This document shows positions 1 through 12,326 of a stretch of DNA of 64,000 nucleotides, in pieces. The notes beneath the pieces were generated by a model. That model had not been told where the DNA came from and searched no databases. It was given only the letters and a program-made list of their open reading frames with translations. Each line of letters begins with the position of its first letter. The stretch's first letter is position 1. Source of the stretch: Mesostigma viride (Eukaryota; Streptophyta; Mesostigmatophyceae; Mesostigmatales; Mesostigmataceae); NCBI GenBank assembly GCA_009746045.1, contig RPFO01000004.1, positions 26,597-90,596 of the forward strand, given 5' to 3'. The position numbers and the translations under genes are program-made.

Positions 1-644
1 GGTGTGAGCGTGCAGATTGTCTGAAGGATATTATGCTTCGACCTTGGTGGACGTGACTCAATGCCGGACATTCCCAGGGACAGAAATGCCGGAGCCTCTA
101 GGAGATGAGATCGGCAACAGGGTAGCAATTTAGATTTGTCGGGATGCCTTCCTGCTTTTGTTGGCATGTGTGGTAGAAAGCCAGGACGGCAACTGGAATG
201 CAGTTTCTGTTTGCATGGTTCAGGCAGCAAGATAGTTTTGGCATTCCTGGCTGGACTGACAAGTGTGGCGTGTGTCATGCGTGTGGCATGACGAATGGTT
301 TGGTTCATAGTCGAAGAGGACTCTCACGTAGCGTGTAGTCTCTTCGAGTCTCTCGTTAGTGGCCTTCGTGTTTCTCCCTTTCCTTGGGAGCAAGGCCGGT
401 AGCATGTCATGGAGCGCTGCCTAACTGCGGGCTCGTGAGCATGGAGTGCATCGATATTGAGACTATCAACGTGTTGTAATTGTATTAACTTTCTCAATAA
501 ATTCCGCATGTGCGGCTTCATCATCAGACTGTGCAAAGTGTGTGTTGTGAAAGCATTATTCTGTAGCAGGGGAGGCAATAAGGTGGTCATCAGGCACGAG
601 GGACAGTTCCTTGTCCTCGGCTGAGAGCCCTCCTTTCGTTAATC
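1..644. other. Left flank, no gene recognised
   Basis: No convincing coding sequence on either strand. An AATAAA hexamer lies at 496-501. Position just upstream of the element G gag suggests this could be the leader or 5' LTR of G, but I could not match it to the sequence after the G tail (51206-51936), so no LTR is called. Confidence 0.3.
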
Positions 645-1166
645 ATGGGACAGCTCCTCGCCCACCCCACCGGGCATGCAGTTAAGGCAGGCACGTCAGC
701 TCAGCTCATTTGGGTTTTACCAAAGCTGAGCATGGCCAGCCGCCATGGTGGCGCCGGAGATTGTGGTACGCAGACGCGACACGCCCCTATCGGTGGTCGG
801 GTAGCACGTCCCGCTATTCCTCGTACAGAGGCCATATCTGAGCTGGCCAATGGGCCCTATTCCATGGCCCACACTCACACTCGCGTAGCCGACATTGAGG
901 CTAACGCCGATTTCAGTATCATGCATCCCTCAGATCCCTTGTACGACCATCAATTCTATTATGAGACGCACTCTGCTCGCCCTCGGTCACGCATGGCTAC
1001 CCGAGGCGCCCGTTCTGCGCCTGGTGTTACTGCCCGTGCTCCGATCCCGTCCTACGACCCGGTCGACGACGTACCGGACTTGTGCCCCAGCGACAATGGT
1101 GAGGAACCCGCCGACGACAACGCGGGTGATGATTCCCTCCCTCCGTGGGCTCGATATGTGAGGTGA
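645..1166 (+). pseudogene. Element G gag, N-terminal part
   Basis: Open frame of 173 codons. A start at 732 (MASRHGG...) is more plausible than the upstream one at 645, because the residues before it are unlike gag. The product is polar, Pro/Asp-rich near its end and has no recognised domain. It stops at 1166 while the gag core continues in another frame starting about 1145, so a frameshift (or, less likely, a small intron at the GGTGAGT around 1161) separates the two. Being N-terminal to the gag core and zinc knuckle is the basis for the assignment. Confidence 0.5.
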
Positions 1167-2068
1167 GTGGTCCCCGCCGTCCTGGTGGCAAAGACCGCAA
1201 ACCTGCAGCTTTGCCCACGCTTTCTGTCACTAGGCTGACGCTCGATTGTACAGCCCAACAGATTCTTGATTGGAAACATTCATTGTATCAGGAATTTTCT
1301 CTGTGGGAGGAATACCACGATTGGCGTCTGTCTGACTCTGTTAAGACAGGCCTCATTCGCACTCGTGCTCTTGACCGTGCTGTCGCCTCTCTCTTGGGAT
1401 GTGAAGAAGTAGCCTCCCATACGTACCCTGGTTCGGTAGCTGAGCTGATGGCGCGCATAGAGCGCCGTTGTATTCCCCCTGACGCCGACCGCCGCGAGCG
1501 GTTGGAATTTGGTCGCCTCCGTCAAGGCCAGCGCCATGTTTCGGCGTATATGACCGACTTTGACCTGCGCCTGGCTCGCCTTAAGGACGTCTCAGGTGCC
1601 GAGGCCCGCGCCTGCTTTCTTGAAGGTTTGCACCCAGCACTCCTCGCTGAGGTCTTCCGCCACTTTTCTGAAAGCCGATGGCAGGACCTGCAGCTGCGGC
1701 AGATTCGCCCCTATCTCCTTGGAGTCGCGGACCTCATCATGCCACAACAACGCACGGCCCGCGCGAGCGTGAATCAGTTAGGCGTGATTCATGACCCCGA
1801 CCAGGACGAGTTTGTAGATGAGCTTCAGATCCCCTTTCGTGTGGCCGAGTTGGCTGTGATGGATGCCTCGCGCATCCGCTGCTATCACTGTCAGGAAATT
1901 GGGCATATCAAGCGTGCTTGCCCTCGTTTCCTTGCCGGCGCCCCGGCTACCGCTCGGCTACAATGCCGCAGCGCTCTCTGGCTCCGACCGGCCGCCCTGT
2001 TCCTTTTCAGCGCCCGACCAATACCCTACCTACGGCTGGTCCGACTCAGCGTGCGCCGCGCCCGCTGA
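1145..2068 (+). pseudogene. Element G gag core with CCHC zinc knuckle
   Basis: Structural protein of the retrotransposon particle. The middle of the frame has the pattern of the Retrotrans_gag family: a helical block beginning ILDWKHSLYQEF, then a segment rich in Arg and Leu ending near FLEGLHPALL. A CX2CX4HX4C nucleic-acid-binding knuckle (CYHCQEIGHIKRAC) is encoded at 1880-1921. After the knuckle the natural frame appears to switch to the one open through 2202 (proline-rich linker), so the last 45 codons of this frame are probably out of register. Start codon is not meaningful, because the frame joins the upstream gag part by a frameshift. Confidence 0.8.
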
Positions 2069-2222
2069 ATGAGGTGGATGTTCAACCGCAGGACCCCGCT
2101 GGCAGCCTACCCGCCGACGCGCCGCCTTCCGGTCTACTCGGTGGTAAGGCGGTGTTCGACTCTTTCTCCCGTGACCCGCCTTTGGGGGAGGGGGAAGAGT
2201 AGACCGCCAAGACGGGGGCACC

Positions 2223-2463
2223 TTGCGGTCAGACCCCGCCCCAGTATTTTTGCCAGTATATACCACGCGACTGGGCGAAGCGACCCCACCCTCACCTCCT
2301 CGCGTGCGCCCCTTGCTTCTTTTTACAGCAGGACTCCCAGTGCCTGCGACCGTCACCGACCCAACCCTCGCCACCACCGAGGTTATGACGGTAAAGCTAT
2401 TAGTAGATAACGGTGCTGCCTGCACCTTCGTGAGTGATGCCCTTGTACAGCGCCTAGGATTAA
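2223..2463 (+). pseudogene. Element G retropepsin, N-terminal half (interrupted)
   Basis: Aspartic protease that would cleave the gag-pol polyprotein. The active-site stretch LLVDNGAACTFVSDALVQRL is encoded at about 2398-2457; the usual D-T/S-G-A is D-N-G-A here. The frame is cut at the TTAA at 2460-2463 by element K1, and the rest of the protease resumes at 4368. The upstream linker is proline-rich, as expected between gag and protease. Confidence 0.8.
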
Positions 2464-4367
2464 GGGGAGGGTCCCATGGAAATGTATCAAAACTGAAGCC
2501 CCCTAATAACTACCTAATAACTACAGAAATGCAACTGACAACCACTGAATGATGTTTGGGGACCATAAACATGATGTTTGGGCATGCATACCACCACTTG
2601 ATGGGGGTACTACCCCCAGCCATACACCGGCTATGAGCTAAAAATAGAAAAAAACGCTGTCCGGGGCACATCTTGCCCAGAACAGTGGGAGAACCGGTTG
2701 CATGAAAAGAGTGATACCCATATAAAAATGTTATGGGACATGGTTTCTACCTAATTGGATCAACAAAATCAGCACATCCCTTTGAGTTATTAATTTTTGG
2801 GCCAAAAATACGCTTTTTTAGGCGGGGCGTCCCCATACACACTCATAACACATCAATTAGGCCTAAAAAGTAATAGTCAAATTTTGTCATGACCATAGAA
2901 GGCACTGTCAAAGTTTGGTGGCATTCTGAGCTCAGCTGTAGCAGTTATTAATTTTGGCAGTTGGCCACCTGTGCAGACGCTAAGGAAGGCATTAGTGAGT
3001 ATTAAGGCACACTAACACTTCCTATGCCATCCAAAAGGCTCCTGACCATGCCCAATTCGACCACAATGTACAAGGAGGTGGCTGGGCACGTCATGTGCCC
3101 TTGCCTTACCTCGACACGGGCAACCTGTTGCGTGTGTGCACAACAATGAGGCAGGTAGCTCTACATGCCTAGCCGACACTTCTAAAGCATATTCCAGGTT
3201 TATGGTGTGGGCATCATCCCAAAACCAAGCTCAAACACACCCTAGAAAGCCATATCCACCAGTTGCCCAACAAGGGTAACAACAGACAGTCCACAGAGAA
3301 AGCAGAATTATCATACATGCTGATTGCCAAGGCTTCTCACCATGGTTACCTTGCCTTGCTAGCATATGAATTAGGGCTCTCCCATTTTAGTGGGAGAAAG
3401 GCCAACAAGACAACGATAATCCCTACCTACGTGCAGTTCCACCCATGCAGTATGCCCCTCAGAAAAACCACTGCCACCTTTCTTTCCAGCGCAATTGTTT
3501 GCCAAGAAACAAACTCAAGCTTGTGAGCCTCTAACCACAATGAAGACTCTGCTAAGAAAGGCCGCGTCAATATTCACACAAAACTGAGTGCTGTTAGCAA
3601 TCTCCTTCCAAGAAACCACTCAGCAAATCCCTGACAACTTGACGATATGCCACGGTCACGCTTTGACACATCCCAGCCATGCAACGTACATAAAAACCAC
3701 TGAAAGGTGCCAGGAACCTGACGATGCGCAGCACGGAATGGCATTATACCTGGCGCTAACTGCACAGAAAGAAGCCGAAAACTTGCGTTGATAACCCATA
3801 AAGGAAGCGAAACATTCATAGGGTCACGTTGATCACACGATCGTACCATTACCGGAATTGTCCTTCGCCCAGCGGGGCAAGAAAGAACAACCTTCCATGG
3901 AATAATAAGACGCGCATCCTGCGAGCCTGGAGAGTGTCTTACCGATCATGACGGAAATCTTGCCGAAACCCAGCAAATTTTTTAAAGCTTTACCAATAAC
4001 AATTTAAACGCATCCTTGACGCTAGGTAAAGCCCATAAAACCTGACAATCACCGCCGCCAGCGTGCATTCTAATTTATTCCTCTCGACGAAAAGATCAGA
4101 TTGGACCCCCGTGGCGATGGTCATCTATAAAATCATCGACACTGCAAAAAACGCGAACTCCGCTACGAAGTAGTATCATTTACTCATCGTCTTTAAGATT
4201 CGCTCAGTTTCTCTGCATTCCGCGAGCTATCTTTTTCTACTCTGCCTGAAAGCACATCGCCATGGCCAGCTCCGGTAGGGGTGCGCGCACCGTGCACCAC
4301 TTTTCACGGTACGGACGGGTACCGCGAATTTTTCGGCGCCAAAAATATTCGCGCCGGGACTGTCCCC
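2464..4367 (+). mobile_element. Element K1: 1.9-kb TTAA-flanked non-autonomous DNA transposon
   Basis: Flanked by TTAA at 2460-2463 and 4368-4371. The ends are short imperfect inverted repeats: GGGGAGGGTCCC at the left, and the right end read on the other strand is GGGGACAGTCCC. A second copy (K2) lies inverted at 38400-40289 with the same ends and strong similarity throughout, which fixes the boundaries independently. No transposase is encoded; the open frames inside are short and share no known domain. A TTAA target duplication is used by piggyBac and Kolobok transposons; G-rich ends fit Kolobok better than piggyBac (CCC ends), but that is inference. Excision restores the element G protease frame. 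Confidence 0.85.
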
Positions 4368-4853
4368 TTAACTCCAGTCCCACATGATGTTCCTGTTGCC
4401 ATCCACTATGCGGATGGGCGAACGAGTGTCTCAACAGGAACTGTGAAGCTGCGACCTGTTGTGAACGGGACCCCAATTGATGTCCTTGCCACTGTCGGCC
4501 CGATTACAGCAGCCGATATATTGCTAGGATTAGACTGGCTGCAAGACAACAAGGTACAGATTAACCATGACACCGTGATTGTCTGGTTCCCCGACGGCAC
4601 CCACTGGCTCCCCGACAGGTACTATGATGTTACCCAAGCCACTGTGGTGGACGTTACGCAAGCTGTTGATCCTTGTCATATTCGCTCCCTGGACGAGCTC
4701 CCTGGACGAAGTCCTCATGACCCGTGAGGAACTTCCTGAGCTGGTCAAACAGGAAGGAGAGCTTCAGTGTTTTGTATTGCAGCTTATGGCTGACCCGGCA
4801 TGCATCGATCCCCTCGTCGCTGCTCTGAACGAGATGGGCATAGGATTCACAAC
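4368..4853 (+). pseudogene. Element G retropepsin C-terminal half and linker to RT
   Basis: Continues the protease after K1: residues TPVPHDVPVAIHYADG follow, then the second conserved box ADILLGLDWLQ (hydrophobic-hydrophobic-GLDWL), typical of gypsy retropepsins. The frame then breaks at a 13-bp tandem duplication (4685-4697 and 4698-4710, CTCCCTGGACGA with a final G or A), which shifts the frame. The +1 frame carries on (about 4699-4853) as an acidic helical linker up to the insertion site of element D. Confidence 0.8.
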
Positions 4854-4858
4854 AGAGG
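4854..4858 (+). other. Target-site duplication of element D, left copy
   Basis: AGAGG here is repeated at 19501-19505 immediately after the D right LTR. Joining the flanks with one copy returns the element G frame from the linker into the RT N-terminal extension. Confidence 0.85.
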
Positions 4859-5500
4859 AGTTAGAAAGAGCTCCCAACGTATGTGAGCTCTTGGTCTTTC
4901 ACAGCACGGCTTAGCCAATGTTGCAAGGCAGCAACCTTAAATCTATGCACCAGGCCACGACCGCAGTGGGCACTTCCACGACCAAGGTGGCACCCACGGC
5001 TCGTGCTTTCCGAGATAGCTGGTCATCCCCCATGACCAAGCTATATCCTTTGTGTTGTTCCTCGTTCCCATCGGCGTGACGAGGCACGTGCAGGCGTGCA
5101 AGCAAATCCACAACGTCCACTGGCATCAGTGCAGAGCCAGGACGAACTGGATTTGCCTAGACTCTGCAACCTAGGAAGTACAGGACCTGTCACAAGCCTG
5201 CAAGGCCTAGTATCCTTGCAGCCCTGTGCCAGCTCCAGTACCCACCAGTCACAGGCTGCTGCTCCTCCTGGTCTACGTGGACCACAGTCACGTGATAGAC
5301 AGGCTAAGCCTGTGCAGGCACGGCCTGCCACGTGTCCTGTCCACTACCAGAGGACTGCACCCTAGTCGGCCACGGATGGCTAGGACTTCGGGACTTCATA
5401 TCTTTCTCGTCCCTTGTCTGTTTCAGGCGGTCAGCACGGCGTTGGAAAGGTCTTTCCAAACTGCATCCACTTAGCATATTGGTTGCCCAAAATGCTAACT
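4859..5500 (-). repeat. Element D 3' LTR (642 bp)
   Basis: Matches 12687-13285 plus 19450-19500 with scattered substitutions. Ends are inverted repeats AGTTAG and CTAACT. The minus-strand sequence just outside the inner edge is a purine run (AAAAGAAGAAAGGGTTGG read into AGTTAG), a credible polypurine tract. The same tract borders the 3' LTR of element C. Confidence 0.9.
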
Positions 5501-6506
5501 CCAACCCTTTCTTCTTTTGGAGCTGGACCAGCTTGAAACAAGCCTAACCTTGCTTGTGCCCACTCAGCCACAGACCGCTTGGTCCCTTGGGGTTGATCAG
5601 ACCTGATAGGGCCCAGGGTCCTGCCTCCTTTTGGGTAACAACATATACGCCCTTGGACCAGGCTAGGTGTACTGGCCAGTGAATCAGAGGTCACCCCAGG
5701 TTATCCCCTGACCCCTTGGTCAGCTCCCAACCTTTCCTTGGGAACTTGGTGTTAGATTAAAGTCAAGGCACATTACCTAGTCCAATGGCTGGGATTAAAG
5801 GATGCCAAGAACGTATTATTGTGAGTTCCTGATCTTTCACAGTTATCACAGGCGCCCGTTCTTATGGCGCCCGCCTTGGCCAGCCTTTCCCTTTTATGCT
5901 CAAAGAGACTCAGGTAGCACCTACAAATACTGCCTTATTGGGGAGCCCATGTCTTCACTGGGTGTTAAGCCCAGGAATCACTCATGCCAGGCTGTGGCTC
6001 TGCTGGGGAATTGAACCCCACCCCAACCTCCAGGTTTATAGGTGACCTGGAACTTTACACAAGAGAAACATTACATGAGAACAACATGAGAATGACATGA
6101 CATGATTATGTTTTATTCAAGCATTATATAACCCAGAATGTGGCTCCCTGGCAACCATGTTCCACATGGTCACACAACCAGGTTCTTTATTAGCAACAGG
6201 TTGGAAACAAGCACTAGAAAACATATATACAGCAACCTGTAAGAACCAGCATTCGGGTTGCCCTTGCATGGCCTAACTGTTTGAGGCCAAAGGCGTCGAC
6301 TTAAGTCCTGGCGACTCTTCTGAACCCCATGGGGAGGGCCAGGCATGATTCTCAGCTGGTAGGAGTGACATTCCACACCAACTCCTGTCCAGGAGGGTGT
6401 ACCTAACCCTGAAGGACCGGCTGTCAACCAGTAAGCACCAGTCACCACTTGGTACTTTGGTCAAGCAGCCCACTGGGGACACCCAAGCTGAAGCAAGGCC
6501 TGGTCT
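5501..6506 (-). other. Element D 3' untranslated region
   Basis: About 1 kb between the RNase H stop and the 3' LTR with no coding potential. It contains the polypurine tract next to the LTR and, near 6009-6030, a GGGTTCAATTCCC hairpin-like motif on the minus strand that recurs in element C at about 37228-37242. Confidence 0.6.
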
Positions 6507-7016
6507 CTATGGCCGCCCGTGTAAGGGGTCCATGAGCCCACGGAGCAGGGGGTACTGCCTCTCCGCCTTCTCCTCCAGCTTGGTGAGGGCATCTGCAGGG
6601 TTGTCCACACCAGGCACATGTTCAATGTGAGCTAGGTAGGACATCTCCTTGAGCAACAAGTAGTCAAGGTCCCTGCTCCTGGCCAGCTGCCTGTGCACAA
6701 ATTGCACCATGCCCATGCTATCAGTCCTCACCAGTGTGTGCAGCTGCAACCTACAGGAAGCCACTTGACATAGCTGGTAGAAGAGCTCCCTCAAGTAAAG
6801 AGCAGTATGCAGCCCTTCACAGATTGCCCTGCACTCAGCAATATCACTGCTGGGTGTAACCCTGTTCTGCAACCGACTGTACCAGGTAACAAGTGAGGTG
6901 TGATCTTGCTCCAGGGTAACTAATGCTGCTGCCCTGCCCCTGACCTCTGTGACCTTCCTATTATCCATAGAACTGTCCACATAGAGAACCATGTCAAGGG
7001 GCTTGTACAAATCCAC
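6507..7016 (-). pseudogene. Element D RNase H (copia type)
   Basis: Degrades RNA in the RNA-DNA hybrid during reverse transcription. It has the acidic VDSSMDNRKVTE opening, the WYSRLQNRVTPSSDIAECRA block (equivalent of the copia S-S-T-E-A-E-Y box) and a TDSMGMVQFVHRQLARS block, and it ends near NPADALTKLEEKAE, the copia NPAD-LTK signature. It overlaps the RT frame by about 100 nt in another frame, so a frameshift at about 7000 separates RT from RNase H here. Elements A and E keep RT and RNase H in one frame. Confidence 0.85.
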
Positions 7017-9589
7017 AGGACCCAGTATAGAGGGGGAGACATCATGACAGCCTGCACCACACTCTCAGCACCCACCTCAACCAGCTGGGAATCAGTAAGT
7101 CGACTCAAAACCAGCAAGTCAGGGGCACATATACTTGCAAGCCATGCCAGCATGCCCCTGATGGTAGCACACCTAGCCTGCGTGATGGGCTCCTGCAATG
7201 CATCTACAATCTGCTGTGGGTAGTCCTTACCACCCTCCATCCTGATGAACCACGAGCCCTTGGCTTGGAACAACGTAGCCTGCATGCCACAGAAGACCAT
7301 AGGCTCATTCTCCACCATGTGCTGTATCTTACCCAGCTCAAACCGCTTCTGGATCTTAGCCAAGACAGCCTCAACCCAGTCTGGTGGACCTATGAGATGC
7401 AGGTCATCACCATGCAGTGAGGCAAAGACAGGAAGGCCATTGTGGGACCCTTGGAACAAACAGGGATCCACTGGAGACACAGAAAACCCACAAGTATTCT
7501 TCAAGAATTTCTCTAGGCTCTTTCTCCAGATAATGGGACTGGACCTGAGACCTTCCAACCCTTTCAGAATTCTCAGGTACCTGGCCTTTATCTCTGCTCT
7601 CCATACAGCAGGTACAGTCACAAAGAAAGGAGGGATATCTCTCCAAGTCTGCCTAGCCTGATCTTGGTCACCCTTGAGAAAAGCCCTCTTGAAATCAATC
7701 AGCACAGAGCTATAGGGCACACCCTTAACCAGAAAAGACAGAAATATACACAGCAGAATCCTCCACGTGTCATGCAGCATCCCTGGAGTATAGAGCTCCT
7801 CATCTAACAACTGGCCAGTGCCATGATACTCGGTTACAACTGGTCTGACATGTGGCACCTGGACACCATCTACCTCCTTGAGCTTGAGGACAAACATCAA
7901 TCTGAGCAGCTGGTGAACTTCTGGCAGCTCATCCACAGGTTCTGCACAGTTGGAAACTATCCACTCATGCCCAGAAGCAACAAAGCCAAGAGTCCATGCC
8001 TTAGCCATCTTGGGGCTTTGCATCATCTCGACTAGCTGGCGCCAGGGAATAGGACTGTGAGCAGCTATCTGGTACCTGTTTACCCCTAACTGCCGTGGAT
8101 CAAAGGTGGTTGGGATTATCAACAGGTCCTCAGCTATGGGCTCCTGACCTTGAGGACCCTCAGCTGGCTGACTCCTAACAGCCTTCACCGCCACTGCAAG
8201 ACCCTGGGAATAGTGATATCTTTCAAGGGGGAGGCTGCCCCTGCCTTCTAGTGCCAACTCATCAGAGGTCAAAGTAACCCCTGGCATGCACAAGAAGTTC
8301 TGACCCAGAATGGCAGGCCCCTGATAGCCCTCTACCACACAGAACGTGGTGGGCACCCCTAAGATAGGCACACTCACTTCCCCAAGGATCTTCATGGACA
8401 CCTTTCCTGAGAAATCAGACACAGCAAGGCAACTGGGATGGGACATCTGTAAGCCTACAGCATCCTCTTCCCTGATGACAGACACCTGTGAGTTGGTATC
8501 TACCTCCATTGTAGCTGCCCAGCACGACCCCCACCCCGTGAGCTTGGATACCTTGGGATCATGTTTGCTGCGCATGAGTGCTCGGATGACGTCCGCCATG
8601 AGAGGCCCCCGGGCCTTAGGTGGCTGCCCCGTCCCCTCTGGCCTTGTGACAGTTGCTTCAGCAGCCTCCTCCTGCTCGTCATCTTCCAGCAGGGACAGAC
8701 CATCATCCACCACCAGAGGATTGTTAGCTGCTGCTGCCTGGCTCTGGCCTGGCTCCTCAACCCAGCTGGGAGGGCCTGGCCCGTCTGCAGGCCAGATTGC
8801 ATGTGGCCTTCTTTCCTTGACATGAGCCCAGGACAACCTGTACACGTGCCTTGGATCCTTTTCCAAAGCCACCAGGCAAGATCTGTTAGCTTCTTCCACA
8901 CGAGTGACAACCCCATCCTGCCACTTCCCCCGCTTGCCTGGAATAGATGGTTCCTTCCACATCCTGACCTTCAGCCCCACCTGAGGCCTCAGCACATTCC
9001 AGTTCTTGTCCTTACGTCTCAGCTGGGCAAATAACCTATCTGCCTTCCTAAGACTGGCCTGCACCACGTTCTCAGGCAACAAGCTATACTGCAGGGCCAG
9101 GGGAGAGACAGCCACACCATCAAAGTAATAGTTAACCCTGTGGTTCAGCTGCTCTTCTATCCCCTTACACCAGGCTGCCCTCTCTAAGGCAGATGCCACA
9201 AGTGGCACTGACTCTGCTGCTAGCACCACTGTCTTCACTTCACGTATGGATCTCTCTACAGCCCCTTGCTGCCCATGACTCTCCCTGGGGACTACTACCA
9301 GCTTACAAGGCAGCTGGTCCTGATGCTTGAGCAAACAGTCAAACTGCAAGTCTGCCTGCACACTCTTGCACACCCCAAAGCCTGGGATCAGGGCCTTCAT
9401 ACCCAACAACAAGTGGTGCTCCTGCATACCAGGCAGAACGTCTATCAGCCTGTATCTGCTGAACCTGTCCACCCCCCAATATATACAAGCCCCTGATATG
9501 CTGGATATCCATCTGGATGTCGCCACGCTCCCTAGCAGGCTCCCTAGCATGGGACTGAGGTGGGTGAACAGCATTCTCCTGGCAACCAC
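6920..9589 (-). pseudogene. Element D integrase core - protease - reverse transcriptase
   Basis: 889-codon frame. Domains in order: integrase core from about residue 35 (VDRFSRYRL..., VQADLQFDC with the second Asp, HGQQGAVERSIREVK with the catalytic Glu 31 residues later); an SH3-like basic C-terminal region (KVRMWKEPSIPGKRGKWQDG); a retropepsin-like domain at about 360-450 with VDTNSQVSVI (encoded at about 8489-8503, minus strand) and AILGQNFL; RT at about 550-800 with LIDFKRAFLKGDQ, GLRSSPIIWRKSLEKFL and the catalytic box SLHGDDLHL (HGDD at 7403-7414). The first residues are out of frame relative to the true integrase start, which continues from 9339-10028. The last 30 or so residues are out of frame after the shift into RNase H. 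Confidence 0.85.
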
Positions 9590-10028
9590 AGTTCTCAGCA
9601 GCAGCCTGGCAAGCCTCCCACAAAGGCTCCCTACCTAGCTTCCAAGCAAACATTGCTGCCTGCCCAGAATGCCCAAACATGTGATGCAACCTATGGCCAG
9701 CCTCAGCATAGCTCAGCACTCTGTCAGTACTGACCTGGCGAGACGTCTGAACCGTGTGTGGGGACACATGATCCACTCCTGAGGTTCCAGGGCTTCCCTG
9801 CAGGCCGTCCTGACGCCCCAAGTCAGGCCCTGCACCCTGGACCGCTCCAGGCCCTTCCAGCAAGGTCCCTTGGCCCTCCAGGCCAGCACCTGCTGGAGAC
9901 CCACCACCTGCATGAGGCATAGGGAATTCAGCTGCAGCATTGTTATTGCAATCCAGTGGAAGAACAACATCTTTACACCCTTGGTGCTGCACAAGGGGCA
10001 CACCCCCGTCCTTATGTACATCCAGCAC
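9339..10028 (-). pseudogene. Element D integrase N-terminal region
   Basis: Upstream integrase segment in a different frame. It contains HRLHHMFGHSGQAAMFAWK and CGCQENAV, an HX4H...CXC arrangement in the place of the HHCC zinc-binding domain, then RERGDIQMDIQHIRG with the first catalytic Asp. The useful part ends near 9475, where the register moves into the 6920-9589 frame (YWGVDRFSRYR). The equivalent region of element C is continuous, which shows that the break is secondary. Confidence 0.8.
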
Positions 10029-10050
10029 ACCTTCCCCAAGGGGTGATTGA

Positions 10051-11733
10051 CTATTTACAGGGGATGATGTAGCTAGTCACTGCTGCCCAGACTGGCCCCT
10101 GCCCCAGCAGGCTTGGCCTTCCTGTCAGGACACTCACGACGCCAGTGACCTTCCTTGCCACACACAAAGCATGCTCCACCCTTCTTCCCAGACCCAGCCC
10201 CACCCTTGCCAGGCTTCCCCTGGCCTCCCTGAGGCTGCCCACCCTGCTTGCCCTGGTTGCCTTGAGCTTGGCCCTTGCCTTGCCCTTGGCCACCCTTACC
10301 CTGCTGACCACCAGCTTGCTGGCCCCAACCCCTCCTTGGGAACCTGCACCCTTGCCACCCTGAGCCCCCTGCCTCTGGCGCCTGAAGCGCTTACGCTTGT
10401 TGGGCCTTGCCCCATCACGGGCTGGGTACCCGGGGACATCACCTTGGCCCTGCACAGCGGAGGTGGCATTGCTGCCATGGGACTGGATAGCCTTGCAGGC
10501 AGGATCTGGCTTCCTTATGCTGAGGATTACAAGCTCCAGAGCACGCAAGGAGCCATCAGTCTGGTTAAGAAACATGCGGGCACCGTTCCTCCCATCCACA
10601 CTCAAACCCATACGGTCCAGGAAATAGTCTGCCAAGGCCCTATCTGTGACCAGGAAGCCATACTTGGCCCCCTTGTCCCTGATACGGTTGAGCCTAGCCC
10701 ATTCCTCTGCCACAGGGCCCACTATCTCAAAGGTGTCATACTGATGCTTATAGTAGTTGGTGAGGTTGAGAACCTTGTCAGAGAACTCCTCCCTCAACCC
10801 ATCCAGGAACTGTGCCCAGGTTAGCTTATCCTTGACAGCAGTCCTAGCCTTCTCCCTGACACGCTCTGACGAGTCCCTGTTGCACGTGGACGAGTGAAAC
10901 ACTTGCACTAGGTTGACAGTGGGGTCCACGGAGAACACAACAAGCTCCATGTCCTCTAGCCACTTGTCCAAAGCTTCCTGTGCTAGTGGTGGGTTAAGAG
11001 GCTTTTGTCCATTCATAACAGTGACAGCACTCATGTGAGGTCTCGACCCTGGCAGCGCCTTCACTGGCTCCACCACAGCGGGTGTCACAACAACAGCACC
11101 ACTTGGTCCAGCAGGCACAGGGGAGAGCACATCCACATGAGGCCTCTTACCATTGCCGTCAGCGGAGGGGTCCCTCTTACGCTTCTCCACGGCAGGTTGC
11201 CCATTCGCCACCGTTATTGCATCAGATGCCCAGCGCCCGCGCCTTGCGCGCCTCCTCCACCGAGTCTTCGTGTCGCCTCTTGCTCCCTGGTCGCTTTCCC
11301 CCATCGCCGTCGCTGGCTGGGATCGCCTCTCCCACCAGCGCTCCTTGCCCTTCCCAGGCTCCTGGCTCTCTCCAGCCGGTGCCTCCTCGCCCTTGTCGCC
11401 GTCGCCCGGTTTGCCACGAGGCATTATATACAAGTGGGGACACAACAATAAAGGCGAAGGAAAAGGAAGAACTGACTCAAGCACTGGTGTCGCTGGGGAT
11501 GCCGTGGGCACCGTCCCAGCTACTGACTCAGCACCTGCTTGGTTCGCTGCCTCCAGCTCTCGCTCTTGAGCAGTGGCTGCGATGGGCGTCTCTGGCCGCT
11601 CCTCGTCGCTGCCAGCGGCGTCCTCCCCGTCGGCGTAGGGTCCTAGCACTCTGCTAACGGGTCGCCCGTCTGCAGATTTCTCCACTGGGATCCGGGGCTC
11701 GCTCCCACTCGAGCGATCCCACTCAAGTTTCAC
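10051..11733 (-). pseudogene. Element D gag, main part
   Basis: 560-codon frame. Two-thirds in is the gag core NGQKPLNPPLAQEALDKWLE...FHSSTCNRDSSERVREKART...YFLDRMGLSVDGRNGARMF, closely matched by element C (32200-32700). It then becomes basic and Gly/Gln-rich. The zinc knuckle (CX2CX4HX4C) is present in the DNA near 10125-10166 but in another frame, so a frameshift lies in the low-complexity tail. The N-terminal 120 residues are a variable acidic linker. Confidence 0.85.
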
Positions 11734-11843
11734 CCACCGCGTTCCACCACCCCGCTTGTCGTTGCAGGCCCCACGACCACCGTAGTCGTGTTCGGGCTCT
11801 TGCGGGACGTGCAGCTCAGCACGACGTCGTGCAGCGTACCCTT

Positions 11844-12326
11844 CTACGGTACCGTCGCCTTGTCTATCTGCTGAGATGAACGTTCGATGATCCCCTCTGG
11901 CTGATCAACGAATTGGTAATGGAAGTCTTCTGGCGTTACCTCCCGACCCGTGATGACCTCGACCACTGGATCGTGTGCTTCTGGTTCCGCCGCCCGCGGT
12001 GTGTCGAGTGTTGACCAAATCCCAAATGGTCGTGTGGTTATCACCCACCGGTCTGCGTTGCCTCGTGACTCCTGCAAAAGAATGTTCACGAGGTGTTCGC
12101 ACGTTTGGGAAACCACCTCTGCCGTCGACCAGCCAGGGTTGTCGACCTCGCGCGCCTGCGCTTGCCTGATCACGTCCGGGACTTCAACTCCCGCGCCCAG
12201 CACAGAAGTTGCCACCTGATGGTTGAACAGTCGCTCTGCTCCCAGTCCAATGGCCACTATCTGGCCCAGTGCCTCCCGCGCCAAATCCAGCTGCGACACG
12301 GTCACGTGCCCGCCCTGGTGAGCCAC
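11844..12326 (-). pseudogene. Element D gag, N-terminal domain, second part
   Basis: Contains VSQLDLAREALGQIVAIGLG and RLFNHQVATSVLGAG, which align with element C residues LAGLDLAREALSQIVATALG and RLFNHWVATAVLGEG (31000-31080). Function unknown; it is a conserved alpha-helical region at the front of gag in this family. It is joined to the 12430-12660 segment by a frameshift around 12330-12400. Confidence 0.75.

Noticed and set aside
1-644. 5' LTR of element G
   Set aside because: No matching copy could be found after the G tail (51206-51936), so a pair of LTRs cannot be shown within this window.
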